From Saprospiraceae bacterium (GTDB taxonomy: Bacteria > Bacteroidota > Bacteroidia > Chitinophagales > Saprospiraceae): a stretch of DNA of 53,932 nucleotides. The position numbers and the translations under genes were made by a program. The notes beneath the pieces were generated by a model. It ran no database searches and was not told the DNA's origin. It saw only the letters and a list, made by a program, of their open reading frames with translations. Numbering within the stretch: position 1 is the stretch's first letter; the number at the start of each line of letters is the position of its first letter. The stretch spans positions 1 through 53,932 of the forward strand of contig JALHOZ010000032.1 in the NCBI GenBank assembly GCA_022842725.1. The letters are read 5' to 3'. Positions 35,122 to 45,039 of the stretch are shown here, one piece after another.

Positions 35122-38040
35122 GTGAAACGTATTCATTTGATTTGTACCCTGATTTGTGTTGTAGTATCCATACATACTGCCTATACACAAAATTATCTTC
35201 AGCGTGAGGAGGAATGGGTTTCCAATATCCTGAATAATATGACGCTTGAAGAAAAAATCGGGCAGATGATTATGGTTCGCGCATATTCCAAAGGAGAACT
35301 TGCTGAAAAGGATTATATCGAACATCTGATCAAAACCTACCATATCGGTGGGATTTGTTTTTTTCAGGGTAAACCTCAAAATCAAAAAAAATATACCACA
35401 TACTTTCAAAAAATATCCAAATATCCGCTGTTTATCGCTACGGACGGAGAATGGGGATTGGGCATGCGTTTTCCGCAGGATGCCATTTCTTTTCCCAGAA
35501 ATCTGCAGCTCGGAGCGATTCAGGATGAAAAACTGATTTATCAGTTGGGCAAAGAGATTGGCAAACAATGTAAAGAGTTGGGGATTAACTTCAATTTTTC
35601 GCCGGTAGTCGATCTTAATAATAATCCTAAAAATCCGGTTATTTACGAACGCAGTTTTGGTGAAAGTAAAGAAAACGTGACTGCTAAAGCCTTTCTCATG
35701 AGCAAAGGGCTCGAAGACAGCGGTGTTTTATCGTGCGCCAAACACTTTCCGGGCCACGGCGACACACACGTGGATTCTCATGAAGATTTGCCGGTTCTCG
35801 ACCACAACCGGGATAGTCTGATGGAAACGGATGTCTTTCCGTTCAGAAGACTGGCCGCTCAAAATATTGCTTCTGTGATGGTCGGTCATCTCCATCTGCC
35901 AAAAATCGACAACAGGCCCAACAGACCTGCCAGTCTTTCCAGGATTATAGTTCATGATATGTTGCGGGTGGAGCTGGATTTTAAAGGGCTGATAGTGACG
36001 GACGCTCTTGATATGAAAGCAGTTACCAAACATTTTCCTTCGGGAATTGCTGAAGCTGAAGCTGTTGTCGCCGGCAATGATATATTACTTTTGCCGGAAA
36101 ATGTTTTACTTGCCGTTGAAACCATTAAAAAATATATTGTCGAAGGCAAAATACGTGAGGAAGATATAAACAACAGTGTTTTCAGAATTCTTTCAGCCAA
36201 ATACAAAGCCGGACTTTCACGAATGGAAGAAGCCGCTGATGGCAATGCCATAAATGTCCTGAATACCCCTTTTGGTCTTGCCATCAAAGCCAAAGTAATT
36301 GAAGCTTCCATGACTTTGGTAAAGGATGATCTGAACCAAATACCGGTAAAAGAAATATTCGGCATACACACAGCTACATTGAGTGTCAACGTTGTCCATA
36401 AATCAACTTTTCAGGAAAGAATCGACGATTATACAGAAGCCAATCATTATCAGTTGCTTTTGCACGAACTGTCTTCCAAAAAAAGTAGTTTGCTCAATAC
36501 TTTTGCTCAATTTGACAGGGTCATTGTCGGAATTCATTCCCAATTAAAATCCCGGTCTTCTGCCAGAGATCTTACTCCGGAACTCATTTCTTTTCTCAAA
36601 GAGATTCAGAAACAAACACAAATCATCATTGTGTTTTTCGGCAATCCATATTTTGTAGAAAAGTTGAAAGATTTCCCGGCAGTTTTACTGGCTTATGACA
36701 ATGAAAATGAACATCAGGATATTGCTGCACAAACTCTTTTTGGGGCAAATAAAATGGAAGGGAAATTGCCTGTTAAAGCTTCGAAAGAATTGATTGCAGG
36801 TTACGGACTATCAAGAGCCTCATTAGGAAGATTGGGTTATGGTATTCCCGAACAGGTAGGTCTTTACAGCCACAAATTAAAGGCAATCGACTCATTGGCT
36901 CAATTGGCCATATCATCAAAGGCAATACCGGGCGGTCAGATTGTCATAACAAAAGACGGAAAAATCGTATGGCAGAAGGAATACGGATATTTAGCTCCCA
37001 ACTGGGATAAGGTAAAATCAAATACATTGTACGATGTAGCTTCATTGACAAAAATTTTGGCTACCACACTGACAACCATGAAGCTATATGATGAAAAAAG
37101 GTTGTCTCTTCAACGTCCGATCAGATTTTATATCACCGACCTGATATCTACGGATAAAGATTCACTAACGCTTGAGTCTATGTTGTCTCACTATGCCGGA
37201 CTAAAACCTTATATTCCCTTTTATGAAGAAACCCTGATGCCTTCAGGCAAAAAGAAAGTGCCCGATACATTATGGTACCGTAATACGTTTTCTCCGGAAT
37301 TTTCGATACCGGTTTCTGAAAAATTGTTTTTAAAAACCAATTATAAGGATAGTATCTGGACGAAAGTTTTTAAGAGCGGTATGCGCACATCAAAAAGTTA
37401 TAAATATAGTGACCTTGGTTTTTTATTAACCCAAAAAGTGGTGGAAGGTATCAGTGGTCAAAAATTGGATGATTATACGCTTACCCATTTTTATCAGCCT
37501 TTGGGTCTCAGATACACACGTTTTAAACCGTTAGAACATGTTCCTCAATCTCACATTGCTCCCAGCGAAGTAGATGATTATTTCAGGATGTCGATTATCA
37601 GAGGAACTGTGCACGATATGGCAGCGGCTATGCTTGGTGGCGTGGCAGGACATGCGGGTTTGTTTTCCACTGCCAAAGAGACGACGGTGATCATGCAGAT
37701 GTTGCTCAACGGTGGTTCTTATGGCGGATATCAGTTTTTTTCTCCTGAGACCGTCAAATTATTTACGACCCGACATATGGGATCGACGAGAAGGGGATTG
37801 GGTTTTGACATGAAAGAACTCAATGAAAGCAAAATGGAAAGTACTTCCGAATTGGCTTCGGATGTAACTTTTGGTCATACAGGATTTACAGGTGGTGTGA
37901 CTTTTGCCGATCCTGAGCATCAGATCATTTTTACCTTTCTGACCAACAGAACGTATCCGAATATGAGCAATAATACCTTGCATACCAGAAAATTCCGGCC
38001 AAAAATGCAAAGTGTGATATACAAAGCGCTGATTCCTTAA
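35122..38040 (+). CDS. Bifunctional exported protein: GH3 NagZ-like beta-N-acetylhexosaminidase plus serine beta-lactamase-fold hydrolase
   Basis: A 972-residue protein beginning at GTG 35122, supported by a signal peptide directly after it (MKRIHLICTL ... AYTQ). Residues about 30-370 are a GH3 domain with the NagZ motif KHFPGHGDTHVDSHEDLP (about 208-225) and the nucleophile region IVTDALDMKA. A GH3 C-terminal-like spacer follows to about 570. Residues about 585-970 are a class C beta-lactamase/DD-peptidase fold: SLTK (SxxK), YSDLGF (YxN-like) and HTGFTGG (KTG-like). Such fusions are known in Bacteroidota and presumably trim peptidoglycan fragments. It ends convergent with polA, sharing stop-codon bases. 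Confidence 0.9.
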   Translation: MKRIHLICTLICVVVSIHTAYTQNYLQREEEWVSNILNNMTLEEKIGQMIMVRAYSKGELAEKDYIEHLIKTYHIGGICFFQGKPQNQKKYTTYFQKISKYPLFIATDGEWGLGMRFPQDAISFPRNLQLGAIQDEKLIYQLGKEIGKQCKELGINFNFSPVVDLNNNPKNPVIYERSFGESKENVTAKAFLMSKGLEDSGVLSCAKHFPGHGDTHVDSHEDLPVLDHNRDSLMETDVFPFRRLAAQNIASVMVGHLHLPKIDNRPNRPASLSRIIVHDMLRVELDFKGLIVTDALDMKAVTKHFPSGIAEAEAVVAGNDILLLPENVLLAVETIKKYIVEGKIREEDINNSVFRILSAKYKAGLSRMEEAADGNAINVLNTPFGLAIKAKVIEASMTLVKDDLNQIPVKEIFGIHTATLSVNVVHKSTFQERIDDYTEANHYQLLLHELSSKKSSLLNTFAQFDRVIVGIHSQLKSRSSARDLTPELISFLKEIQKQTQIIIVFFGNPYFVEKLKDFPAVLLAYDNENEHQDIAAQTLFGANKMEGKLPVKASKELIAGYGLSRASLGRLGYGIPEQVGLYSHKLKAIDSLAQLAISSKAIPGGQIVITKDGKIVWQKEYGYLAPNWDKVKSNTLYDVASLTKILATTLTTMKLYDEKRLSLQRPIRFYITDLISTDKDSLTLESMLSHYAGLKPYIPFYEETLMPSGKKKVPDTLWYRNTFSPEFSIPVSEKLFLKTNYKDSIWTKVFKSGMRTSKSYKYSDLGFLLTQKVVEGISGQKLDDYTLTHFYQPLGLRYTRFKPLEHVPQSHIAPSEVDDYFRMSIIRGTVHDMAAAMLGGVAGHAGLFSTAKETTVIMQMLLNGGSYGGYQFFSPETVKLFTTRHMGSTRRGLGFDMKELNESKMESTSELASDVTFGHTGFTGGVTFADPEHQIIFTFLTNRTYPNMSNNTLHTRKFRPKMQSVIYKALIP

Positions 38041-40862
38041 TGGGCCTCCAACCAGTTTTCTCCGGCACCCATACCCACCAATATCGGCACAGACAAGTCC
38101 GGTAAGGCATGTTTCATTTTATCTTCTATGACGGCCTTCACTTTTTCGAGTTCTGGTTTGTATACATCAAAAACCAATTCGTCATGAACCTGTAAAATCA
38201 TTGCTGAAGAAAACTGATGTTCCTTAAACGACTGATGAATGTTGATCATGGCAATTTTGATCATATCCGCCGCAGAGCCCTGAATCGGAGTGTTAATGGC
38301 AGCTCTTTCGGCATTTGAAGCGGTCAGACTGTTACGGGAATTGATATCTCTCAGATACCTTCTTCTTCCCATTAAGGTTTGTACATAACCATGTTCCCGG
38401 GCAAAAGCAACCGTTTCTTCCATATATCTTTTTAATCCTTTAAACTCTGTAAAATATTGTTGGATAAGGTCTGCTGCTTCCTTTCGGGAAATATTCAGTT
38501 GTCTTGAAAGATTTACGGCTCCGGCACCATATATAATGGAAAAGTTGACCGTTTTTGCATTCCTTCGCTGGTCGGAAGTGACCTTGTCTATATCCACTTT
38601 AAATACTTTGGAAGCCGTAGCTGTATGGAAGTCATTTCCCATACTGAATGCTTCGATCATAGATTCATCTTTACTCACGTGAGCAATAATTCTGAGTTCT
38701 ATCTGCGAATAATCGGCAGCCAGTAAAATATGATTTTCATCTCTCGGAATAAAAGCTTTTCTGATTTCCCTTCCCGCTTCATCACGAATCGGAATATTCT
38801 GCAAATTGGGATTTTCGCTACTCAATCGTCCTGTAGCAGCTCTGGCCTGATTAAAATTGGTATGGATACGACCTGTTTTTTGATTGATCATGGTCGGTAG
38901 GGCATCCACATACGTAGACTTGAGTTTGCTGAATTTCCGGTGCTCCAAAATTGTGTCAATGACGATATGTTCACCCGCAAGCTCTGACAGTTTTTCAAAA
39001 TCTGTAGAATACTGACCTGTTGAGGTTTTTTTCCAGCGGTAGGGCACCTGCAGCCTGTCAAAAAGAACCTCACCTACCTGTTTGGGCGAGGCAATATTAA
39101 AATGACAACCTGCATTTTTATAAATTTCCTGCTCCTTGGACATAATGATATTTTCCAGATCTTTAGAATAGGCATTCAAAAAAGTATCATTGATTCTCAC
39201 TCCTTCGTATTCGACATCACAAAGTACGCGGATAAGCGGCATTTCAATGGCATGATACAAATCGTTGAGGTGATTTTGAATCATCATGTCAGACAGAACG
39301 GGTTTGAGCTGCAGGGTAAGATCGGCATCTTCTCCGGCATATTCTTTGACCCTTTCGAGGGAAACATCGCGCATCGACAATTGATTTTTACCTGACTTTC
39401 CGATAAGATCTTCGATTGGCACCATTTTATAATCGAGGTAAGTTTCTGTCAGATAGTCAAGTTTATGTCTCAGGTCGGGTTCGCAAAGATAGTGAGCGAT
39501 CATGGTGTCAAACAAGGTTCCTGCCAATTCTACGCCGTACCATTTCATGATGGTCATATCGTATTTTATATTCTGACCGACTTTTGGTATGGACGGATTT
39601 TCCAAAACATTTTTGAAGCGTGCCACCAATGTCATAGCTTCCTTTTGATCAGCAGAAACCGGTACATAAAATGCTTCGTGTGGTTTCAGAGAAAATACCA
39701 TTCCTACCAGTTCTGCGGAGTGTGCATCGATGCCGGTAGTTTCCGTATCAAAACTGATGAGTTCTGATTTTTCTAAAGTTTGGATCAACGAAGTGATCTT
39801 TTCTTCCGTATCTGTGACAATATATTCGTGATCTACATTGGAAATACTTTTTTTGGCAATCTGATATTCATTATTTACTGAGGATTCAACTGCAGAGCTT
39901 TGGCTGTTTTGCACATCGCCGAATAAATTGCCCTGTACTACCGCAGGTCGGTTGGCATTTCCCCGGTTATTGGCCGTTGGAATATCTTCTCCGCCTAAGA
40001 TTTGTTGTGCCAGCGTCCGGAACTCGAGTTCCATAAATATTTCCTTCAGGGCATCTCTGTCCATCGGGTCTATGATATATTTTGTTTCGTCAAACTGAAT
40101 CGGCACATCCAGGCTTATGGTTGCCAGACGTTTGGACAACAGGGCCTGATCTTTGTATATTTCGAGATTTTCTTTAAGCTTTCCTTTGAGTTTGTCTGTG
40201 TTGGCCAAAAGATTTTCTACCGAACCATATTCCTGCAGCAGTTTTGTAGCTGTTTTGGGCCCGATACCGGGAACACCCGGAATATTATCGACACTGTCAC
40301 CTTGCAGCCCAAGTACGTCGATCACCTGCAGAACATCTGAAATTTCCCAGTCACTGAGGATTTCCGGAACACCCAGAATGTCAACGCCATTTCCTGACCT
40401 GCTGGGTTTGTACATAAAAATATTTTCCGAAACGAGTTGCGCATAATCTTTGTCAGGTGTCACCATAAATACCTGATAACCTTCCTTTTCTGCTTGTTTT
40501 GCTACGGTTCCGATCACATCATCTGCTTCGTAATTATTGATCATAATCACCGGAATTTTGAAAGCTTCTACGATTTTGTGGATATACGGCATGGCAAAAA
40601 TGATGTCTTCAGGTGTCGCATCTCTGTTGGCCTTGTATTCCGGAAAAAATTCATGTCTGAAAGTACCGCCTTTTGGATCAAAAGCTACGGCGATGTGGGT
40701 AGGTTTTTCATTAACCATGAGGTCCCATAAAGTGCGCAAAAATCCTGCTACTGCAGAGGTGTTGACTCCTTTTGAGTTGATAAGAGGTCTGCTGATAAAA
40801 GCAAAATGCGCTCTGTAAACCAGAGCGTGACCATCCAGAAGGAATAATTTTTTGTCCGACAT
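38037..40862 (-). CDS. polA: DNA polymerase I
   Basis: A 941-residue protein with all three domains. 5'-nuclease: LFLLDGHALVYRAHF at the start, NYEADDVIGT, GDSVDNIPGVPGIGPKTA (near 190). 3'-5' exonuclease, apparently intact: ISFDTETTGID (near 369), NIKYDMTIMKW and the YAGEDADLTLQL motif. Polymerase: motif A AADYSQIELRIIAH (near 697), motif B RRNAKTVNFSIIYG, motif C QVHDELVFD (near 897). It fills gaps and removes RNA primers. A TACCTTTA element about 25 bases upstream may be its -7 box. Its last bases overlap the convergent gene. Confidence 0.97.
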   Translation of the reverse strand: MSDKKLFLLDGHALVYRAHFAFISRPLINSKGVNTSAVAGFLRTLWDLMVNEKPTHIAVAFDPKGGTFRHEFFPEYKANRDATPEDIIFAMPYIHKIVEAFKIPVIMINNYEADDVIGTVAKQAEKEGYQVFMVTPDKDYAQLVSENIFMYKPSRSGNGVDILGVPEILSDWEISDVLQVIDVLGLQGDSVDNIPGVPGIGPKTATKLLQEYGSVENLLANTDKLKGKLKENLEIYKDQALLSKRLATISLDVPIQFDETKYIIDPMDRDALKEIFMELEFRTLAQQILGGEDIPTANNRGNANRPAVVQGNLFGDVQNSQSSAVESSVNNEYQIAKKSISNVDHEYIVTDTEEKITSLIQTLEKSELISFDTETTGIDAHSAELVGMVFSLKPHEAFYVPVSADQKEAMTLVARFKNVLENPSIPKVGQNIKYDMTIMKWYGVELAGTLFDTMIAHYLCEPDLRHKLDYLTETYLDYKMVPIEDLIGKSGKNQLSMRDVSLERVKEYAGEDADLTLQLKPVLSDMMIQNHLNDLYHAIEMPLIRVLCDVEYEGVRINDTFLNAYSKDLENIIMSKEQEIYKNAGCHFNIASPKQVGEVLFDRLQVPYRWKKTSTGQYSTDFEKLSELAGEHIVIDTILEHRKFSKLKSTYVDALPTMINQKTGRIHTNFNQARAATGRLSSENPNLQNIPIRDEAGREIRKAFIPRDENHILLAADYSQIELRIIAHVSKDESMIEAFSMGNDFHTATASKVFKVDIDKVTSDQRRNAKTVNFSIIYGAGAVNLSRQLNISRKEAADLIQQYFTEFKGLKRYMEETVAFAREHGYVQTLMGRRRYLRDINSRNSLTASNAERAAINTPIQGSAADMIKIAMINIHQSFKEHQFSSAMILQVHDELVFDVYKPELEKVKAVIEDKMKHALPDLSVPILVGMGAGENWLEAH

Positions 40863-41046
40863 GATATTAAAAAATTTTGGGTAAAGGTAGCTATTTTTTC
40901 ATAAGTCAGGGATTTGAAAATGATCGCTTTACAGAAAATCATTCCTTGTAAAATCCGGTATCATTCCTGACTATATGTCGTTGACATAATGTCGACCCGG
41001 AAAAATGGTTTTAAGCCATTTTTACACAAAAATAAGAAATGTATCC

Positions 41047-41973
41047 TCAGGTATTCAGTCGGTTGTCCGGAAAATATTTTTCAATGATATTTTCTTTATG
41101 GGATGTAATATATTCTAAAAAAGCACGGGCTACCGGTGAATATTTTTTGCCACCCGGCCAGATCAGGCTCCACTTTGTTCTGATTGGTAATTCTTTGACG
41201 GGAATGATTTCAAGAGTGCCCAGTTTTAACTCCGTTCTGATACCTATCACCGGCATGATGGAAATTCCCAATCCTGCAAGGATAGCCTGTTTAACGGCTT
41301 CATTTGACGTAAGTTCCATTTTTTTGCTCACCTGCAAACCTGATTTGATAATAAACTGTTCCATGGTATGTCTCGTTCCCGAACCTTTTTCCCGGAAAAT
41401 AACCGGATATTCTTCAAACATTTCCTGCCATCTCCTTTTTTTGACAGGAAAATACCCTTTTTTACCTACAAGGTATAAAGTGTTTTCCATCAAATCAATG
41501 TGTTGAATGGGCATGTTTTCAGGTAAAATAGACACGAGAGAAAAATCAACTTCATTTTTTTCCAGACTCTTGAGTACCCGGATTTTATTGGTCACATCCA
41601 TTTCGAGTTCGACACCGGGATGGTTCTGAATAAAATCGGTAAGAAAATAAGGCATTACATATTTTCCAGTGGAAACCACAGAAATTTTTAATCTCCCGGT
41701 CAGTTGACCTTTGTAGGCCATGGTTTTAAAATTGATTTCATACACCTGATGCAGGATTTGTTCTGCAGAAATGGCTATTTCTTTTCCGAATTCGGTTACA
41801 TACAATTTTCGTCCCACTACTTCTGTGAGTGGAATATCAAACTGGTCCTGAAAGTTTTTTAACTGAATGGAAACTGCAGGCTGTGTTAGGTGTAAAGCCT
41901 CTGAAGCCTTGGTAATACTGCCTGTTTGTACGATTTTCAGGAAGATATTTAGTTGATGTAAGGTATAGTTCAT
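41047..41973 (-). CDS. LysR-family regulator, CbbR/RbcR-like
   Basis: A 308-residue protein with the LysR HTH at the N-terminus: LHQLNIFLKIVQTGSITKASEALHLTQPAVSIQLK (positions about 5-39), followed by the co-inducer domain. The ITKA..LHLTQPAVSIQLKNFQDQF and PLTEVVGRKLYVTEFG wording is close to CbbR/RbcR/CcmR regulators of carbon fixation and inorganic-carbon uptake. It is divergent from two small genes and the SbtA-type bicarbonate permease, consistent with control of that transport. No Rubisco gene is in the window, so autotrophy is not implied. Confidence 0.88.
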   Translation of the reverse strand: MNYTLHQLNIFLKIVQTGSITKASEALHLTQPAVSIQLKNFQDQFDIPLTEVVGRKLYVTEFGKEIAISAEQILHQVYEINFKTMAYKGQLTGRLKISVVSTGKYVMPYFLTDFIQNHPGVELEMDVTNKIRVLKSLEKNEVDFSLVSILPENMPIQHIDLMENTLYLVGKKGYFPVKKRRWQEMFEEYPVIFREKGSGTRHTMEQFIIKSGLQVSKKMELTSNEAVKQAILAGLGISIMPVIGIRTELKLGTLEIIPVKELPIRTKWSLIWPGGKKYSPVARAFLEYITSHKENIIEKYFPDNRLNT

Positions 41974-41974
41974 A

Positions 41975-41992
41975 AATATATTTTATAATATT
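41975..41992. promoter_or_regulatory. Candidate LysR binding site in the divergent intergenic region
   Basis: AATAT (41975-41979) and ATATT (41988-41992) form an inverted repeat in the 43-base gap between the LysR gene and the small gene at 42017. LysR regulators bind dyads of the T-N11-A type. The AT-rich sequence makes chance likely. Confidence 0.35.
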
Positions 41993-42016
41993 CATTACAA
42001 AGATAAATAAATCTAT

Positions 42017-42361
42017 ATGAAAAACTATAACGAACTTTGCCTTGAAATTAAAAATAATATGAGCACGTATCACAATCATATAAAAAACCTTTCGTATTCG
42101 GCGGATATAAAAACCAGGTCTTCCGAACAACTTTTTTCTTATAAAGGAATATTGAGAAAATTGAGATCAGGTCAAAACCGGGATATTAAATCGGAAGGTT
42201 TTTCTTTATGGGCTTGTGTTGCCTTTGGAATTTCTGCTCTTTTATTGGGCATGTCGATTTTTTGGAAACAATCAGTTGAGTCAGGGCTCCTGACAGCTGC
42301 TTCCATTTTATCGGCTATTCTCTGTATGACTTTATGTTTTTCCCACCAAAATAAATCTTAG
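42017..42361 (+). CDS. Small membrane protein of unknown function
   Basis: A 114-residue protein with a soluble, basic N-terminal region of about 60 residues and two predicted membrane helices (about 65-82 and 88-107). It opens a likely operon with the next small gene (4 bases apart), divergent from the CbbR-like regulator and ahead of the bicarbonate permease gene. It is not a PII (SbtB) protein. A helper of the permease is conceivable; no family recognised. Confidence 0.65.
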   Translation: MKNYNELCLEIKNNMSTYHNHIKNLSYSADIKTRSSEQLFSYKGILRKLRSGQNRDIKSEGFSLWACVAFGISALLLGMSIFWKQSVESGLLTAASILSAILCMTLCFSHQNKS

Positions 42362-42365
42362 ACTT

Positions 42366-42689
42366 ATGAACTCACCACAAAAATTTAGTTTAATCGACGG
42401 AATCTTTTCTGCTGAAGACGGAAAGGACATTTTAATGCACCTTCTCAATCACAAAATTCAGTTTCATCAGCGCAAAAACATGTCCGCATATGAAAGAACA
42501 TGTGAAAATGACCCACATTCCACACGAAGACTTGCAGAATTACACGAAGTTATCAGCAATTTATACCCCCTGTTAAAAACAGCCATCGAAGAAGGAAAAT
42601 CTCTTAAAATCGAATCCCGTGTACATATCAGCATCATAGATGAAGAAATTCAGAAAAAAAGAATGCCTGAACTCATGGAAGTAGCGTAA
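42366..42689 (+). CDS. Conserved-looking hypothetical protein
   Basis: A 107-residue soluble protein starting NSPQKFSLIDGIFSAEDGKDILMHL. It has a KIQFHQRKN segment, a charged ERTCENDPHSTRRLAELHEVI helix and a terminal IESRVHISII strand. No metal-binding or catalytic pattern stands out. It follows the membrane protein by 4 bases and is followed by a hairpin terminator, so the permease gene has its own promoter or depends on read-through. Function unknown. Confidence 0.65.
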   Translation: MNSPQKFSLIDGIFSAEDGKDILMHLLNHKIQFHQRKNMSAYERTCENDPHSTRRLAELHEVISNLYPLLKTAIEEGKSLKIESRVHISIIDEEIQKKRMPELMEVA

Positions 42690-42783
42690 CCACGCAGCTT
42701 GACAGCAGGCAAAAAGTTTTGTTTGTAAGTGTTATAAATGATTGTAATTTTTTGCGAAATCCATTCGATGTTTGACTTTTCAG

Positions 42784-42837
42784 ATTCAGGGCGGGGGAGA
42801 TTTTTTTCGATTTTAAGTTTCTCCTGCCTGAATTTTT
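42784..42837 (+). terminator. Hairpin terminator after the two small genes
   Basis: ATTCAGG...GGAGA (42784-42800) pairs with TCTCC..CCTGAAT (42820-42833); a small internal loop interrupts the two stem segments. A T-run (42833-42837) and further T-rich sequence follow. The loop is about 19 bases. Oriented for the small-gene transcript. Confidence 0.65.
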
Positions 42838-42940
42838 CCCTCTTTTTTCGTAAGTTAAATACATTGTTTCTGCGCCGGATTTGACTTATAAAAAGTAACC
42901 ATACTTACAATTTTCAAATTAAAAGTATTTAAAAAATCAT

Positions 42941-43903
42941 ATGGAAATCCAACTTTTATTGGAAAACCTGACCAATCCTGCCTTATTGTTTTTTGTTTTG
43001 GGTATGTTTTCGGTGTATGTCAAAAGTGACCTTGAAATTCCCCGCAATTCATCAAAATTTATTTCATTATACCTTTTATTTTCTATCGGATTCAAAGGAG
43101 GACAGGCCCTCTCACATGAAGAAGTTTCTGCTGACGTTTTATGGTTGATACTTTTTGGATTATTGATATCCACAACCATTCCGCTTTATGTTTTTTTGAT
43201 ATCTAAAAAAAGATTCGGCACGTTTAATGCCGGAGCTTTGGCAGCGGCTTATGGTTCGGTAAGTGCCGTAACTTTCGTTACCGCGGTTTCTTTTCTCGAA
43301 GTAAAACAGATACCATTTCATGGCTATATGGTGGCTATTATGGCTTTGATGGAGTCACCTTCCATTATTGTGGGTTTGCTTTTGGTGTCCCTATGTTCAG
43401 AAGCTTCGGATCACCGGATGAGCCATAAAAAAGCCATCCACCACGCATTGACCAATGGAAGTGTTTTGTTGATTCTGGGAAGTCTTTTTATCGGATACCT
43501 GGTTACAGACAAAGAGGCGGAAGGCATCAAACCGTTTACCAATGATTTGTTTAAAGGGTTTCTGGCTATTTTTTTGCTGGACCTGGGCATCATGACCGGT
43601 AAAAAATTATTATCACTATTTCGTTACGGTTGGTCCCCTTTAGTCCTTGCAATCATCATTCCATTAGTCAACGGTTGCACAATTGCTATACTCAGCGGAT
43701 ATCTGACCGATGATATTTCAAACCGGTTTTTATTTGCGATTCTGGCAGCAGGTGCTTCTTATATCGCTGTTCCTGCGGCAGTCAAAATTGCTTTGCCGGA
43801 AGCCAATCCCGGGCTTTTTATTCCCATGGCATTGGGTATCACCTTTCCGGTCAATATTACAATCGGGATGCCACTCTATTTTTATTTGGTGGAAAATTTT
43901 TAG
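42941..43903 (+). CDS. SbtA-family sodium-dependent bicarbonate permease
   Basis: A 320-residue membrane protein with about ten hydrophobic helices arranged as two inverted halves. It opens LLENLTNPALLFFVLGMFSVYVKSDLEIP (first about 35 residues), then SLYLLFSIGFKGG, AAAYGSVSAVTFVTA and a second-half ILAAGASYIAVPAAVKIALPEANP. These are characteristic of SbtA (DUF897) transporters that import HCO3- with Na+. SbtA in cyanobacteria is controlled by a PII-like SbtB; no such gene is adjacent. A CbbR-like regulator lies nearby. In a heterotroph it may feed carboxylases; that is inferred. Confidence 0.9.
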   Translation: MEIQLLLENLTNPALLFFVLGMFSVYVKSDLEIPRNSSKFISLYLLFSIGFKGGQALSHEEVSADVLWLILFGLLISTTIPLYVFLISKKRFGTFNAGALAAAYGSVSAVTFVTAVSFLEVKQIPFHGYMVAIMALMESPSIIVGLLLVSLCSEASDHRMSHKKAIHHALTNGSVLLILGSLFIGYLVTDKEAEGIKPFTNDLFKGFLAIFLLDLGIMTGKKLLSLFRYGWSPLVLAIIIPLVNGCTIAILSGYLTDDISNRFLFAILAAGASYIAVPAAVKIALPEANPGLFIPMALGITFPVNITIGMPLYFYLVENF

Positions 43904-43980
43904 GCTCATTTTTCCGAAAGGAAACAAAGTCCTGAATAGAATTAAAAAAAATTCAATGGAAAATGAAGCAGATTTTTATT

Positions 43981-45030
43981 TTAAAAATGTTGCCAGCCCT
44001 GACCTGTCAATTCATGTATATTGCCGCCGGTGGTGTGTAGTTTTAATCCGTCATTTGCCTCTGTTATTTCACCGATGATAAAAACATCCGGCATGTACCT
44101 TATTTTTTCGATATCTTTTTCATCAATGGTAAATAACAATTCATAATCTTCGCCGCCGTGTAAAGCACAGGTGATCGGGTCAAGCCTGAAATTGATGGCT
44201 GTCATTTCCGCATCGGGATGAATCGGAACTTTACCTTCTTCGATAAAGGCACCCACACCTGAAGCGCTGCAAATGTGTTTCAGATCACTGGCCAATCCGT
44301 CGGAAACATCAATCATTGACGTAGGTTTGATTTGATACCGGTCAAAATATTCGATTGCTTCTTTTTGTGCTTCGGGTTTTAACTGACGTTCAATCAGATA
44401 TTGGCTTTTGTCGAGTTCGGGTTGTATTCCGGGATGTTGCAAATAAATTTGTTTTTCTCTTTCCAAAACCTGCAAGCCAAGATAGGCAGCACCAAGATCA
44501 CCGGTGACACAAAGGATATCTCCGGGTTTGGCACCACTGCGATAAACAAGATTTTCTTTTTTTGCCTGACCGATGGCTGTAACGCTGATGGTCATACCTT
44601 TGGGAGAAGAAGTGGTGTCTCCGCCGACAAGATCCACATGATACATGTTGCAAGCCAAACGTATGCCTTCATACAGTTCTTCCACCGCCTGCAGGGTGTA
44701 TTTGCTTGAAATGGCAATAGATACAGTAATTTGACGGGGAACGGCATTCATGGCAAAAATATCCGAAAGATTAACCACCACGGCTTTATAACCCAAATGT
44801 TTTAAGGGAGTATACATCAGATCAAAGTGGATGCCTTCTACCAATAAATCGGTTGAAATTACCGTGGTTTCACCAAAATTTTCAATCACAGCAGCATCAT
44901 CACCTACGCCTTTAAGAGTTGACTTTTGTACCGTTTTCAGGTCTTTGGTCAGGTGACGTATCAAACCGAATTCTCCTAATTGACTGATTTCAGTGGGTTT
45001 GTCCGCTTGCGGTGAAAACTGCTCTTCCAT
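43981..45030 (-). CDS. thiL: Thiamine-monophosphate kinase
   Basis: A 349-residue protein of the PurM/AIR-synthase fold. Motifs include GEFGLIRHLT, KGVGDDAAVI (near 41-50, Mg/ATP-binding Asp pair), STDLLVEGIHFDL, VGGDTTSSP (near 136) and IDVSDGLASDLKHI (near 230). It phosphorylates thiamine monophosphate to the diphosphate cofactor in the cytoplasm. It follows purA by 9 bases on the same strand, probably in one transcript. Length is typical. Confidence 0.95.
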   Translation of the reverse strand: MEEQFSPQADKPTEISQLGEFGLIRHLTKDLKTVQKSTLKGVGDDAAVIENFGETTVISTDLLVEGIHFDLMYTPLKHLGYKAVVVNLSDIFAMNAVPRQITVSIAISSKYTLQAVEELYEGIRLACNMYHVDLVGGDTTSSPKGMTISVTAIGQAKKENLVYRSGAKPGDILCVTGDLGAAYLGLQVLEREKQIYLQHPGIQPELDKSQYLIERQLKPEAQKEAIEYFDRYQIKPTSMIDVSDGLASDLKHICSASGVGAFIEEGKVPIHPDAEMTAINFRLDPITCALHGGEDYELLFTIDEKDIEKIRYMPDVFIIGEITEANDGLKLHTTGGNIHELTGQGWQHF

Positions 45031-45039
45031 AAGTATTGA

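Noticed and set aside
42017-42689. Small genes as SbtB (PII-like) partners of the permease
   Set aside because: One has two membrane helices and the other lacks the PII T-loop and fold pattern.
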